Source: JASHUC01 sp035606175 (GTDB taxonomy: Bacteria; Pseudomonadota; Gammaproteobacteria; Steroidobacterales; Steroidobacteraceae). Taken from it: a stretch of DNA of 64,000 nt. Within the stretch, counting starts at the first letter, position 1. Each line of letters starts with the position of its first letter. The position numbers and the translations under genes were made by a program. The stretch is taken from positions 1 to 64,000 of the forward strand of contig DATNFW010000016.1 in the NCBI GenBank assembly GCA_035606175.1, given 5' to 3'. Below the pieces are notes generated by a model. It did not search any database. It saw nothing but the letters and a program-made list of their open reading frames with translations, and had not been told where the DNA came from. Below, one piece after another: positions 9,348 to 18,756 of the stretch.

Positions 9348-9987
9348 GCCGGCCTCGATGCGCTCGGCGGGCGGCTTGCCGCCGCCACACGAGCGTGCGG
9401 TTGTTCGCCGGCATAGCGCAATCCTCCACGAGCGCAAGCCCGATCGAGCGAGCGAGCGCATCGACGGCCTCGAAGTCGCGGATGGCGCTCGCAGATGCGC
9501 GCTGCCTGAGCCACGCATCGAAAGCCTCGTTGCTTGCGCTCGTGAAGCGGCCTTCGTAATTGAAGGGTCCATAGACGGCGAGCACTCCGTCCTCCGTCAG
9601 CAGGCGCGGAAGCGCGGCGAAGAAGGCGCGAACCTCCTCCCAGCCCATGATGTGCAGCGTGTTCGCGGTGAAGACGGCATCGAACGGCTCCTGCGGCCAC
9701 GGTCCGCGCCGTACATCGAGCGCGAGCGGCGGGGGCAGGTTGGGCCTTGCCGACTCTGCGAGCCATAGCCTGATGCCGGGCAGATTCGCCTCGAGGTCGG
9801 AAGTCTGCCATTCGAGCCGCGGCAGGGCCGCGGCGAAATACGCCGCATGCTGGCCTGTCCCGCTGCCGATCTCGAGCACGCGGCGGCGATCGGCGAAGTG
9901 GCGCCGCAACACCTCGAGAATCGGGTCCCGGTTGCGGTCGCAGGCCTCGGCGTACGGCTTCACGTCTTGCATCCTGACCGCGATCAT
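9334..9987 (-). CDS. DUF938-type SAM-dependent methyltransferase
   Basis: 217 residues. The N-terminal sequence KPYAEACDRNRDPILEVL is characteristic of the DUF938 family of class I methyltransferases. SAM-binding motif I is VLEIGSGTGQHAAYFA, followed by QTSDLEANL. The family is widespread in proteobacteria with no firmly assigned substrate. Two starts are possible, the ATGs at 9987 and 9972; neither has a good Shine-Dalgarno. I give 9987, but 9972 (starting MQDVKPY) is equally likely. It is divergent from the PQQ dehydrogenase at 10067 and heads the minus-strand group that continues to the tricorn-like gene. Confidence 0.85.
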   Translation of the reverse strand: MIAVRMQDVKPYAEACDRNRDPILEVLRRHFADRRRVLEIGSGTGQHAAYFAAALPRLEWQTSDLEANLPGIRLWLAESARPNLPPPLALDVRRGPWPQEPFDAVFTANTLHIMGWEEVRAFFAALPRLLTEDGVLAVYGPFNYEGRFTSASNEAFDAWLRQRASASAIRDFEAVDALARSIGLALVEDCAMPANNRTLVWRRQAARRAHRGRHAAQ

Positions 9988-10066
9988 ACCCGGCCGTCGC
10001 GGTGAGGGCGGCGGCTCGCTATCATCGGGCGCGGAGCCGGGGGTGAGGCCGCGAACGGAGAGATGA

Positions 10067-12244
10067 ATGAAGCTGCGATCGATCTTTCGACGGGTCCCGA
10101 GCGCGCTCGCTCTCGCCGCCGCGGCGGCTGCCGCAACCTGCGCGACCGGTATTGCAAACGCCGCGGACACCGCGGCGGTCCACGCTCGCCCGGCGGCCCA
10201 CGCGCGCCCGGCGGCCGGCACGCGGCCTGCCGACGGTGCCCGACCCGCAGCGGTCACGGCCGCACGCCTCACGTACGCAAACTCCGAGCCCGGCGAATGG
10301 ATGGCGGTCGGGCGCACGCATGACGAGGAGCGCTTCAGCCCACTCACGCAAATCAACGCCGACAACGTCGCGAAGCTCGGGCTCGCCTGGTATGCCGACT
10401 TCGACACGAATCGCGGGCAGGAGGCAACACCGCTCGCCATCGACGGCGTCCTCTACGTCTCTACTGCGTGGAGCAAAGTGAGAGCCTACGATGCGCGCAC
10501 GGGGCGCCTCATCTGGGCCTACGATCCCAAGGTGCGCGGCGAGTTCGCGGGCCGCGGCTGCTGCGATGTCGTCAATCGGGGCCTTGCCGCTTGGAACGGC
10601 AAGATCTATGTCGGGGCGTACGATGGACGCCTCATCGCACTCGACGCAAAGACCGGCCGCGTCGTCTGGAGCGTCCTCACGCTCGATCACGACAAGCCCG
10701 TGACGAGCACCGGTGCGCCGCGCATCGTCAAGGGGCGCGTCATCATCGGCAATGCGGGCGGCGAGTTCGGCGTGCGCGGATATGTCTCGGCCTACGACGC
10801 CGAAACGGGCAAGCTCGACTGGCGCTTCTACACGGTGCCCGGCAATCCTGCGAACGGATTCGAGCAGCCGATCCTCAAGACGGCCGCGAAGAGTTGGCAC
10901 GGCAACTGGTGGCGCTACGGTGGAGGCGGCACCGTCTGGGATGCCATCGCCTACGATTCGGGCTCCAATCTCCTCTACATCGGCACGGGGAACGGCGCGC
11001 CCTGGAACCGACGCTTTCGCGGCGCGGGCGGCGGCGACAATCTATTCATCGCCTCGATCATCGCGCTCAATGCCGACACGGGCGCTTATGTCTGGCATTA
11101 CCAGGAAGTGCCGGGCGATGAATGGGACTTCGATGCGACCTCGCCCTTCATGCTCGCCGATCTCAATATCGATGGCCACATGCGCCGCGTGCTCATGCAG
11201 GCCTCCAAGGACGGCTTCTTCTATGTCCTCGATGCCCACACGGGCGCCGTGATCTCTGCGAAGAATTTCGTCACGGTCAACTGGGCGAAGGGGGTCGATC
11301 CCGAGACCGGCCGCCCGCTCGTCAATCCGCAGGTTCGCTACGACCTGACCGGCAAAACGGCGTTCGTTGAACCGGGCGGGCAGGGCGCGCATGCCTGGCA
11401 CCCGCCCTCGTTCGATCCGCTCACCGGCCTCGCCTACTTCTCCGCCATCGAGACGAGCTTCACCGCCACGAGCGCGAAGACTTTCTCGGCGAAAGTGATG
11501 GATGCGAAGACCGGCCTCGCATTCGCGGCGCCGCCGCGCGATCGCTCGGTTCCTCCGCCGCGCCGTGCCGCAATGCGCCTCATCGCCTGGGATCCCGTCC
11601 ACGAGCGCGAGGTCTGGCATACCCCGGTGCTCGGCACGATCGGGGCCGGAACGCTCTCGACGGCCGGGAACCTCGTATTCCAGGGCACATCCACGACGAA
11701 CCGCTTCGTCGCCTACCGCGCGACGGACGGCCAGGAGCTCTGGTCGATGGATGCCGAGACCGGCGTGGTCGCCGCCCCGGATTCTTTCACCGTGGACGGT
11801 GAGCAGTACATCGCCGAGGAGGTCGGCTACGGTCTCGCACCGTATGGCGTGAGCAACGGTTCGCGGCTGCTCGTCTTCAAACTCGGAGGGACCGCGAAGC
11901 TTCCTCCTGCTCCGCCGCGTCCGCCGCCGCCGGTGCTCGACCCGCCGCCTTCGACCGCCTCGCCGCAGGTCATCGCGAAAGGGCAAAGCCAGTTCCAGAG
12001 CCACTGCGCCATGTGCCACGACGCCTCGTACGGCAATCGCGGCGTATTTCCCGATCTGCGCTATTCGGCGATGCTGAGGAGCCCAGATGCGTTCCGCGCA
12101 GTCGTGCTCGGCGGCGCGCTCGAGGCCTCTGGCATGGCCTCCTTCAAGAGCCTGCTGACGGGAGGCGATGTCCGAGCCGTGCGCGCCTATTTGATAGAGC
12201 GCGCGAATGACCTGAAGGCTCATCCCCCGAGGCCGATTGGCTGA
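10067..12244 (+). CDS. PQQ-dependent quinohemoprotein alcohol dehydrogenase
   Basis: 725 residues, periplasmic. A signal peptide is followed by an Ala/Pro-rich stretch (ARPAAHARPAAG), the eight-bladed PQQ propeller and a C-terminal cytochrome c. The vicinal cysteines C165-C166 in GRGCCDVVNRG are the disulfide ring that covers PQQ in alcohol dehydrogenases. PGDEWDFDATSP carries the likely active-site aspartates. The heme site CAMCH is at 647-651. This layout is that of type II/III quinohemoprotein alcohol dehydrogenases, which oxidise alcohols and pass electrons to the heme and then to respiration. GGAGAG precedes the ATG at 10067. The stop overlaps the ATG of the aromatic-acid carrier, so the two are coupled. 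No PQQ synthesis gene is in the window. Confidence 0.92.
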   Translation: MKLRSIFRRVPSALALAAAAAAATCATGIANAADTAAVHARPAAHARPAAGTRPADGARPAAVTAARLTYANSEPGEWMAVGRTHDEERFSPLTQINADNVAKLGLAWYADFDTNRGQEATPLAIDGVLYVSTAWSKVRAYDARTGRLIWAYDPKVRGEFAGRGCCDVVNRGLAAWNGKIYVGAYDGRLIALDAKTGRVVWSVLTLDHDKPVTSTGAPRIVKGRVIIGNAGGEFGVRGYVSAYDAETGKLDWRFYTVPGNPANGFEQPILKTAAKSWHGNWWRYGGGGTVWDAIAYDSGSNLLYIGTGNGAPWNRRFRGAGGGDNLFIASIIALNADTGAYVWHYQEVPGDEWDFDATSPFMLADLNIDGHMRRVLMQASKDGFFYVLDAHTGAVISAKNFVTVNWAKGVDPETGRPLVNPQVRYDLTGKTAFVEPGGQGAHAWHPPSFDPLTGLAYFSAIETSFTATSAKTFSAKVMDAKTGLAFAAPPRDRSVPPPRRAAMRLIAWDPVHEREVWHTPVLGTIGAGTLSTAGNLVFQGTSTTNRFVAYRATDGQELWSMDAETGVVAAPDSFTVDGEQYIAEEVGYGLAPYGVSNGSRLLVFKLGGTAKLPPAPPRPPPPVLDPPPSTASPQVIAKGQSQFQSHCAMCHDASYGNRGVFPDLRYSAMLRSPDAFRAVVLGGALEASGMASFKSLLTGGDVRAVRAYLIERANDLKAHPPRPIG

Positions 12245-13590
12245 TGGCTGTCGCCGCCGAGGGCGCGATCGACCTCTCCCGCCTGCTCGATGAGCGGGCG
12301 ATCTCGCCTCTGCAGGCGCTCGTTGCCGTCCTGAGCGGGCTCATCATGCTCGTCGACGGCTACGACATCCAGGTGATGGCGCTCGCCGTGCCTGCAGTCG
12401 CCAAGGAATGGTCCATCGCACCGTCGCATTTCGGCCTCGCGCTTTCGGCGGCGCTCCTCGGCCTCTCCGTCGGTGCCGCGTTCATTGCGCCGCTCGGCGA
12501 TCGCATGGGTCGGCGCACGCTGCTCATCGGCGCGATGGCGGTCGTCGGCGCAACGACCATCGCGACCTCGACCGCGGCGAGTCCCTTGCAGTTCGTGATC
12601 TGGCGCTTCGTGACCGGCGTTGCCCTCGGTGTCAGCATTCCGAACTGCAACGCCTGGACCGCGGAGTACGTGCCGGTGCGCAGCCGCGCGACGATTCTCG
12701 TCGTGATGAACGCTGCGATCGGCGCGGGCGCATTCTGTGCGGGGTTCGTCGCCCCGGTGATCTTTGCGCAGTGGGGCTGGCGGGCGGCGTTCGTGATCGG
12801 CGGCGCATCGCCTCTGCTCATCGGGCTCGCGATTCTCGCCATCGCGCCCGAGTCATTGAAGTTTCTCGCGCTGCGCCGGCCACACGATCCTCGCATTCCG
12901 CGGATCCTCGCGCGCATCGCGCCCGACATCGACCCTTCGATGGCACTCGGCGATTCCGCCCAGGCGGGAAACGCTGCGCCCGCACTCGCGCCGCAGAGTA
13001 CGCGTTGGTCCGTGCTCGAGCTGCTGGGCCCGCTCTATCGGCGGCGCACGCTCGTTCTGTGGGTCGTCGTCGGTCTCAACCTCTTCACGATGTACGTTCT
13101 CATCAGCTGGCTGCCGACGCTTCTGCAAGCAGACGGCTGGCGGCTCGACGATGCCCTGCGCGGGGCCGTGCTGATCCAGGCCGGCGGCGTGGTCGGGGGC
13201 ATCCTCCTGTCGCTCTTTTTGAATCGCGGCCACACGCTTCCCGCGTTGCTCACCGCATTCGCAGTCACCGCCGCCTGTCTCGCACTGTTCCGTTTCACCT
13301 CCTCCTGGGTGAGCTGGGCGTTCATCGCGCTCATGGGAGCCGGTACGAGCGGCTCGCAGCTCTCGCTCAATGCGCTCTCGACCGCCTACTATCCGCCGGC
13401 GATCAAGGCGAGCGGTATGAGCTGGGCGGGGGTGATCGGCAACATCGCCGCTTTTCTCGCCCCCGTCACCGCGGCGTGGGCGATGAACGTCGGCCTCTCC
13501 CCGGTGAATATCCTCGCGCTGCTCGCGATTCCAGCCGTTGCGTGCGCGATCGTCGCGACCTTCATGCGCACCGAGTGGCAGTGGAACTGA
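12244..13590 (+). CDS. MFS transporter, aromatic acid:H+ symporter (AAHS) type
   Basis: 448 residues with about 12 membrane helices. The first helix carries DGYDI, the D-G-x-D motif that PcaK-type carriers need for 4-hydroxybenzoate and protocatechuate uptake. The loop between helices 2 and 3 has the MFS signature GDRMGRRTLL. The Asn-rich part NCNAWTAEYVP in helix 4 is also usual for the AAHS group. The ATG overlaps the stop of the PQQ dehydrogenase (TGATG), which suggests the substrate is an acid related to that enzyme's product. The exact ligand is inferred only to the family level. Confidence 0.88.
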   Translation: MAVAAEGAIDLSRLLDERAISPLQALVAVLSGLIMLVDGYDIQVMALAVPAVAKEWSIAPSHFGLALSAALLGLSVGAAFIAPLGDRMGRRTLLIGAMAVVGATTIATSTAASPLQFVIWRFVTGVALGVSIPNCNAWTAEYVPVRSRATILVVMNAAIGAGAFCAGFVAPVIFAQWGWRAAFVIGGASPLLIGLAILAIAPESLKFLALRRPHDPRIPRILARIAPDIDPSMALGDSAQAGNAAPALAPQSTRWSVLELLGPLYRRRTLVLWVVVGLNLFTMYVLISWLPTLLQADGWRLDDALRGAVLIQAGGVVGGILLSLFLNRGHTLPALLTAFAVTAACLALFRFTSSWVSWAFIALMGAGTSGSQLSLNALSTAYYPPAIKASGMSWAGVIGNIAAFLAPVTAAWAMNVGLSPVNILALLAIPAVACAIVATFMRTEWQWN

Positions 13591-13736
13591 GCGCGCTCGC
13601 TCACTGGTCGCTCGTTCTCGCTCACCCGCGCTAGCGCTCACTCACCCCCCGCGCAACTCGGACGATCGGCCGAGGTTAGCGCAAACCCTCCGTCCGAGAG
13701 TATCCTTCTGCGCCGGATCAGCGCTAGGGGAAGCCC

Positions 13737-14624
13737 ATGACGGATGACAAAAACGAGCTCAGCATCCATCGACGCGAATTCGTTGCGGCATCCGCAGCCG
13801 TCGGTATCGCCGCAGCGGCCGGAAGTCCCACCGCATTGAGCGCCCCGGAGCGTCAGGTCGTCGAGCGGGACGTAGACGTGAAGACGCCCGACGGCACCTG
13901 CGATGCAGCGCTCTTTCATCCCGCGGTCGGCAAGCATCCGGCCGTGCTCGTGTGGACCGACGTGTTCGGGCTGCGTCCGGCATTTCGCAATCTGGGCCGA
14001 CGTCTCGCTGCCCAGGGCTACACGGTCCTCGTGCCGAACCCCTTCTATCGCACGGCGCGCGCCCCGGTCGTCACGGACGCCTCGACGTTCGATTTCTCGA
14101 ACCCCGCCGATCGTGCGAAGACTCAAGCGTGGACGGGCCCGATCAATCAGCCAGGCGCTATCGAGAGGGATGCCCAGGCGCACATTGCTTTTCTCGATGC
14201 GCAGCGGCAGACGGAGACCTCGCGCAAGGTCGGCACGCAGGGCTATTGCATGGGCGGTCCGCTCGTCTTCAAGACCGCCGCGCAAGTCCCGAATCGCATC
14301 GGAGCGGCGGCCACCTTCCACGGCGGCGGCCTCGTGACCGACAAGCCCACGAGCCCGCACCTGCTCGCGCCGAAGATCAAAGCGCGCATGTACATCGCGA
14401 TCGCCGCGAGCGACGACATGCGCCAGCCCGATGCGAAGGACAAGCTGCGCGAGGCGTTCGCCGGGCACGAGCCGCCGGCCGAGATCGAGGTCTATCCGGG
14501 CACGATCCACGGCTGGTGTGTGCCCGACATGCCGCATCAGAACGGCAAGCCGATCTACAACAAGGCCGATGCCGAGCGCGCCTGGGGCAAGCTGCTCGCG
14601 CTCTATCGCACGACACTCGCCTGA
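13737..14624 (+). CDS. Exported dienelactone-hydrolase-family enzyme (Tat signal)
   Basis: 295 residues. The N-terminus HRREFVAASAAVGIAAAAG fits a twin-arginine signal. The alpha/beta-hydrolase part carries the DLH triad: nucleophile C171 in GYCMGG, D226 in AASDDM and H258 in GTIHGW. Dienelactone hydrolases open lactone rings in aromatic degradation; exported relatives often act on other esters. The ATG at 13737 is preceded by AGGGGA. It follows the aromatic-acid carrier by 146 bases. That gap holds short CGCTCA-like repeats and may contain a promoter, so co-transcription is uncertain. The Cys nucleophile (not Ser) favours true DLH-type chemistry. Confidence 0.87.
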   Translation: MTDDKNELSIHRREFVAASAAVGIAAAAGSPTALSAPERQVVERDVDVKTPDGTCDAALFHPAVGKHPAVLVWTDVFGLRPAFRNLGRRLAAQGYTVLVPNPFYRTARAPVVTDASTFDFSNPADRAKTQAWTGPINQPGAIERDAQAHIAFLDAQRQTETSRKVGTQGYCMGGPLVFKTAAQVPNRIGAAATFHGGGLVTDKPTSPHLLAPKIKARMYIAIAASDDMRQPDAKDKLREAFAGHEPPAEIEVYPGTIHGWCVPDMPHQNGKPIYNKADAERAWGKLLALYRTTLA

Positions 14625-14661
14625 GCGGGCGCGTGCTCGCACGGTTCGTCCGACTCGCGCG

Positions 14662-14680
14662 GGCCGCTCCGGTCGCGGCC
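14662..14680. terminator. Short hairpin between convergent genes
   Basis: A perfect 6-bp stem, GGCCGC (14662-14667) and GCGGCC (14675-14680), with a 7-base loop lies between the convergent stops of the DLH-like gene and the DNA ligase gene. There is no T-run. It could act as a weak bidirectional terminator. Confidence 0.3.
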
Positions 14681-14688
14681 GCATTACG

Positions 14689-16257
14689 TCATGCACCGCC
14701 CGCGCGGGTCTGCGCGGCGTACACCCGTCTCACCGTATCGATCGTATCGGCCTGCTCCGCGGGCTTGTCGTCGCGGTAGCGCTTCACTCGCGCGAGTCGG
14801 AGCGCGAGGCCTCCGGCGTAGCGGCGGCTCGCCTGCAGATCGCTGAAGGCAATCTCCACCACGAGCTCGGGCCGAACGTAGACGGTCCAATGGTCGCGAT
14901 GCGTCTCGCGCGCGAGGAGTTCGCGAGTCTGCCATTCGAGAAGCGCATCCGTGAGGCCTTTGAACGTCTTGCCGAGCATCACGTACGCGCCGGTCGCCGG
15001 ATCGCGTGCGCCGAGATGCAGATTGGAAAGCTTGCCCGTGCGCCGGCCGTGACCCCACTCGGCCGCGAGCACGACCAGATCGAGCGTGTGCACGCGCTTC
15101 ACCTTGAGCCAGCTCGCGCCGCGATTGCCGGCTTCGTAGGGAGCCGCGAGCGCTTTCGCCATCACGCCCTCGTGGCCGGCCGCGAGCGCGGCCGCGTAGA
15201 ACGCGCGCGCTTCGGGCTCGGACGCTGTGACGAGTCGCGGAACGCGCATCTCGGCGGGGACGGCGGCGGCGAGCGCTTCGTGACGCTCCCGCGTCGAGCG
15301 GTCGGCGAGGCTCACGTCCTCGAGGCGCAGACAGTCGAAGAAGAAGCCGCGGACCGGCAGTCCTTCTCGCGCGGTTGCGATATCGAGCTTGCGGCCGAAA
15401 CGCCGCATCGTGATTTGAAAAGGATGCGGGCGCCCTGCGGCATCGAGCGCGATCGCCTCGCCGTCGAGCACGAGCGCTCGTGCCGTAAACCCGCGAACAC
15501 TCTCGACGATCTCCGGCAGCGCACGCGTCACTTCGTTCAGCGTGCGCGTGTAGAGTCGGACTTCATCGCCCGACTTGTGCGCCTGGATTCGAGCACCGTC
15601 GAGCTTCCACTCGAAAGCCGCCTCGCCGCCGAGCTCCTGCAGTGCCTCGCCGACATCCGTCGCCGTTTGCGCAAGCATCGGGGCGATGGGCGAGAACAGC
15701 TCGAGCTGAAAGCGCTCGAGAGCGGCGGCGCCGCCGGTCAGTGCGGCGCGTGCCACTTCCGCGAGGTTCGGCGCGTACATCGCTGCTCGGCGCACGTTTG
15801 CGACGGGCAGTTGCGCAGCGGCTGCCACGGCATCGATCATCACGCCCGCGAGCGCCCCCTGGCGCAGCTCGCCTGCGAGGAGACGCACGAGGAATTCCTG
15901 CTCGGCGGCGGTCGCGCGCACGAAGAGGTCGCGCAGAGCTTCGCTCCGCCGGGTGGCGGAGCCCGTACCTCGCAGCGCCGCGAGTGCTTCGAGGGCCTGA
16001 TCGACTTCAGCTATGGTGAGCTGCGGTGTGAGCGCTTGCGGCGTCGAGGCGGCCGCCGAGACGGCCTCCCGGATCAGCGACTGGCCGACACCGATCCGCC
16101 CCTGCGGGAGCTCGCCCGAGAGGTAGCGCACCGCGATTTCGATCTCGCGCGGCGAGAGTGCCGCGAGACAGGCTGCGAGCTCGCGAACTTTGTTGAGGCG
16201 AGACGGATTTGCGGCGACCCGCTCCGAAGTCTCGACCAGACGGGCGAGCAGAGTCAC
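14689..16257 (-). CDS. ATP-dependent DNA ligase
   Basis: 522 residues. It has an N-terminal helical DNA-binding domain (about 1-200), an adenylation domain with the nucleophile K218 in FEWKLDGARIQ, the RxYTRTLNEVT segment and DGEAIAL, and an OB-fold with FSDLQASRRYAGGLALR. The size and order match bacterial LigB/archaeal-type ATP-dependent ligases, which are accessory to the NAD-dependent LigA and act in repair. The start is a GTG at 16257, only 11 bases after the stop of the kinase gene upstream, so the two are probably one transcript. There is no Ku or LigD nuclease/polymerase domain here, so end-joining is not implied. Confidence 0.92.
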   Translation of the reverse strand: MTLLARLVETSERVAANPSRLNKVRELAACLAALSPREIEIAVRYLSGELPQGRIGVGQSLIREAVSAAASTPQALTPQLTIAEVDQALEALAALRGTGSATRRSEALRDLFVRATAAEQEFLVRLLAGELRQGALAGVMIDAVAAAAQLPVANVRRAAMYAPNLAEVARAALTGGAAALERFQLELFSPIAPMLAQTATDVGEALQELGGEAAFEWKLDGARIQAHKSGDEVRLYTRTLNEVTRALPEIVESVRGFTARALVLDGEAIALDAAGRPHPFQITMRRFGRKLDIATAREGLPVRGFFFDCLRLEDVSLADRSTRERHEALAAAVPAEMRVPRLVTASEPEARAFYAAALAAGHEGVMAKALAAPYEAGNRGASWLKVKRVHTLDLVVLAAEWGHGRRTGKLSNLHLGARDPATGAYVMLGKTFKGLTDALLEWQTRELLARETHRDHWTVYVRPELVVEIAFSDLQASRRYAGGLALRLARVKRYRDDKPAEQADTIDTVRRVYAAQTRAGGA

Positions 16258-16268
16258 GGTTTAGAAGC

Positions 16269-18644
16269 TCACTGCGACAGCGCGTCGTCGCACTGCCGAA
16301 GCTTCTCGGCGAGCGACCGCGTCTCGACGCCCGCCTCGAACCAAGCGGCGCTCAGTGCTCGATAGCGTGCGAGCGCCGTCGTGTACCAGGCTTTGGCCAT
16401 GCGCCATTCCGCAAGGCGCGCAGCGCTGGCTGGGTGTCGAGCGGACGCGAGAGCCGCATATTGATCCCCGAGCAGCGCTTCCGCATGTGCGCGGATCAGC
16501 CGGAAGTTGGCATCGTTCGCTCCGCTCCCCGATCCGGCGTTCATGGCGGCGAGCGCCTGCTGCAGCAGCGCGAGAGCACCCCGCGGGTCCCCTCGAAGGC
16601 TCGCGAGGTAGGCGAGTCCCGAGAGCGACTGCCCTTGATCCCAGTGGTATTCGGCGATTCGGGGATCGGCGGCGGAGAGCGAGCGGAAGGACGCGAGTGC
16701 GATTTGGGCGTGCCTTTCCGCCTCATCGAGCCGTCCCATGCCGGCGAGCGCATCGGACAGGTCCTGCTCCGCGAAGGCCTCCAAGTGTGCGAGATCGGCG
16801 TTGTTCGGAGCAGCGCGCGCGAGCGTCCGCAAGAGAGGAAGCTCCTGCTCGTACGCCGTCAGGGCGGCGGAGTCCTCGTGCCGGTACTCGAGGAGCTCGC
16901 CGAGGCGGCTATAGCCGAGCGAAAGCGTGCGCACGGCGCGCACATCGTGCGGGTCGGCGGCATGGAGCGCGGCGAGCCGGGCGATCGACTCGCGCATCTG
17001 CGCGTCGGCACCGGCGAGATCGCCGCGGATTTTGAAGAGCTTGTAGCCGTGGTCGAGCAGGCTCGTCGCACGGAAGTACTGGAACGTGCGATTCGCCGGA
17101 GATTGCTCGAGGAGCTCGCGGCTTCTGGTCACCGTTTGCTCGGAGAACGACAAGGCGCCTGCCGAATCGCTCTGAGACCACATGAGGTCGCTCAGCTTCC
17201 CCGCTGCGACGATGAGATCGCGCTCAACGTCGAGGTCACGAGGCGCTTCCGCGAGGGCGGCCTGCAACAGCGCGAACGCCTGTTTGAAGCTCGTGAGCGC
17301 GCCCGCGTAGTCGCCTTCGTTCGCCTCGCGTGCGCGTCCCTGCAAGTCGCCGAGCCGCAGGTAGGCGGCCGCGAGGGTGCGCTGCGAGCGGGGATCCCTT
17401 TGTACAGTGCCCGATAGGCTGTCGAGGTAATGCAGGGCGGTGCCGATCACGAGCTTCCGGCTCCGCTCCGCGCCCGGCAGATCGCGGATCGAATCGTGAA
17501 TGTCGAAGATCAGCGTCCTCGCGAGCCCGCGGACATCCTCGAGGCGCTGCTCGGCGAGCGCGCGCTGGCGCTCGGCGATCCGCGCTTCGCGGGTGGTCAT
17601 GATGATGCCCCCGATGAGCGCGGCGGCCACGAGGCAGCCGGCGGTGACGGCCAAGGTGTGTCGTGCGACGAAGCTCGATGCGCGATAACGAAGCGTCGGC
17701 GGGTGCGCCGCGACCGGCCGGTGCGCGAAATGATGGCGGATATCCAGAGCGAGCTGCTCGACCGTCGCGTAGCGCCGTGCCGGCTCGCGCCTGAGCGCCA
17801 TCATCGCGATGCTGTCGAGATCGCCCCGTAGACGGCGGCTGCGAAAGTCGCGGCGGGGCACGATCGTGCTCGGCTTGCTGAGCGCGGGAGTGAGCACGGC
17901 CCGCGCCACATCGCGAGTGATGCGGTCCGAACGGCGATAGGGTCTGACACCGGTCAGCAACTCATACAGAACGACCCCGAGCGAGTAGACGTCGCTTGCC
18001 GCCGTGACGGGATCGCCGCTCAGCTGTTCGGGGCTCGCGTACTCGGGTGTAAGGATCCGCAGCGCATTGACCGTGGTCTCAGCGCTGCCAGGGACGATGC
18101 CCGGCTCGAGGGCCTGCGCAATGCCGAAGTCGAGCAGCTTCACTGTGCCCTCGACTGTCACGAGAATGTTGCTCGGCTTCAAATCCCGGTGGATAACCAT
18201 GTTCTGGTGCGCGTATTGCACCGCCGCGCACACTTCGAGGAACAGCTCGAGGCGTGCACGCACATCGAGCCGTCGCTCGGCGCAGTAGCGTGTGATCGGC
18301 ACGCCTTCGATCAGCTCCATCACCAGGTATGGAACGCCCTCTTCGGTCGTGCCGCCGTCGAGCAGCCGCGCGATGTTCGGGTGCGCAAGATTCGCGAGGA
18401 TCTGCCGCTCGGCGCGCAAGCGCTGCGCGACGAACTCTGCGTCTACGCCCGCGCGAACGAGCTTGATCGCTACCACTTGCCGGTATTCATCGTCGGCGCG
18501 TACGGCCCGGTAGACCCGGCCCATCCCGCCACCGCCGATTTCCGCAAGTATGCGATACGCGCCGATTCGCCGCCCCTCGAGCCGGTCGGGTGGAGGCGTC
18601 GGCTGGCCGGTGGCCGCCTCGGGGTACATCGAAAAGATGGACAT
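16269..18644 (-). CDS. Membrane Ser/Thr protein kinase with C-terminal TPR-like region
   Basis: 791 residues. The kinase domain (about 25-300) has the Gly-rich loop GGGGMGRVY, the lysine in VVAIKLVR, the catalytic loop HRDLKPSN, the DFG motif in LLDFGIAQ and the activation-segment end TPEYASPEQ. One transmembrane helix follows (LAVTAGCLVAAALIGGIIM). The last ~430 residues are Ala/Leu-rich helices consistent with TPR repeats facing the periplasm. This PknB-like arrangement is common in bacteria with many kinases. ATG at 18644; the upstream 112 bases are shared with the divergent PQQ gene and include an AT-rich TATATAAG. Placed just upstream of the DNA ligase gene; whether the two are functionally linked is unknown. 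Confidence 0.92.
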   Translation of the reverse strand: MSIFSMYPEAATGQPTPPPDRLEGRRIGAYRILAEIGGGGMGRVYRAVRADDEYRQVVAIKLVRAGVDAEFVAQRLRAERQILANLAHPNIARLLDGGTTEEGVPYLVMELIEGVPITRYCAERRLDVRARLELFLEVCAAVQYAHQNMVIHRDLKPSNILVTVEGTVKLLDFGIAQALEPGIVPGSAETTVNALRILTPEYASPEQLSGDPVTAASDVYSLGVVLYELLTGVRPYRRSDRITRDVARAVLTPALSKPSTIVPRRDFRSRRLRGDLDSIAMMALRREPARRYATVEQLALDIRHHFAHRPVAAHPPTLRYRASSFVARHTLAVTAGCLVAAALIGGIIMTTREARIAERQRALAEQRLEDVRGLARTLIFDIHDSIRDLPGAERSRKLVIGTALHYLDSLSGTVQRDPRSQRTLAAAYLRLGDLQGRAREANEGDYAGALTSFKQAFALLQAALAEAPRDLDVERDLIVAAGKLSDLMWSQSDSAGALSFSEQTVTRSRELLEQSPANRTFQYFRATSLLDHGYKLFKIRGDLAGADAQMRESIARLAALHAADPHDVRAVRTLSLGYSRLGELLEYRHEDSAALTAYEQELPLLRTLARAAPNNADLAHLEAFAEQDLSDALAGMGRLDEAERHAQIALASFRSLSAADPRIAEYHWDQGQSLSGLAYLASLRGDPRGALALLQQALAAMNAGSGSGANDANFRLIRAHAEALLGDQYAALASARHPASAARLAEWRMAKAWYTTALARYRALSAAWFEAGVETRSLAEKLRQCDDALSQ

Positions 18645-18756
18645 GCGCTCGCCGGCTGTTTGTTATGCGGAAGCGATGCCGCCCGTGACTACTATATAAG
18701 GAATCAGGGTCTTATGATGACCGTCCGCTGCAACGGCCCGAAGGGGAAAACGCCCG

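Noticed and set aside
18645..18756. A -35/-10 promoter between the kinase and PQQ genes
   Set aside because: TTGTTA and TATATA are present but their spacing (about 27 bases) does not fit a sigma-70 promoter.
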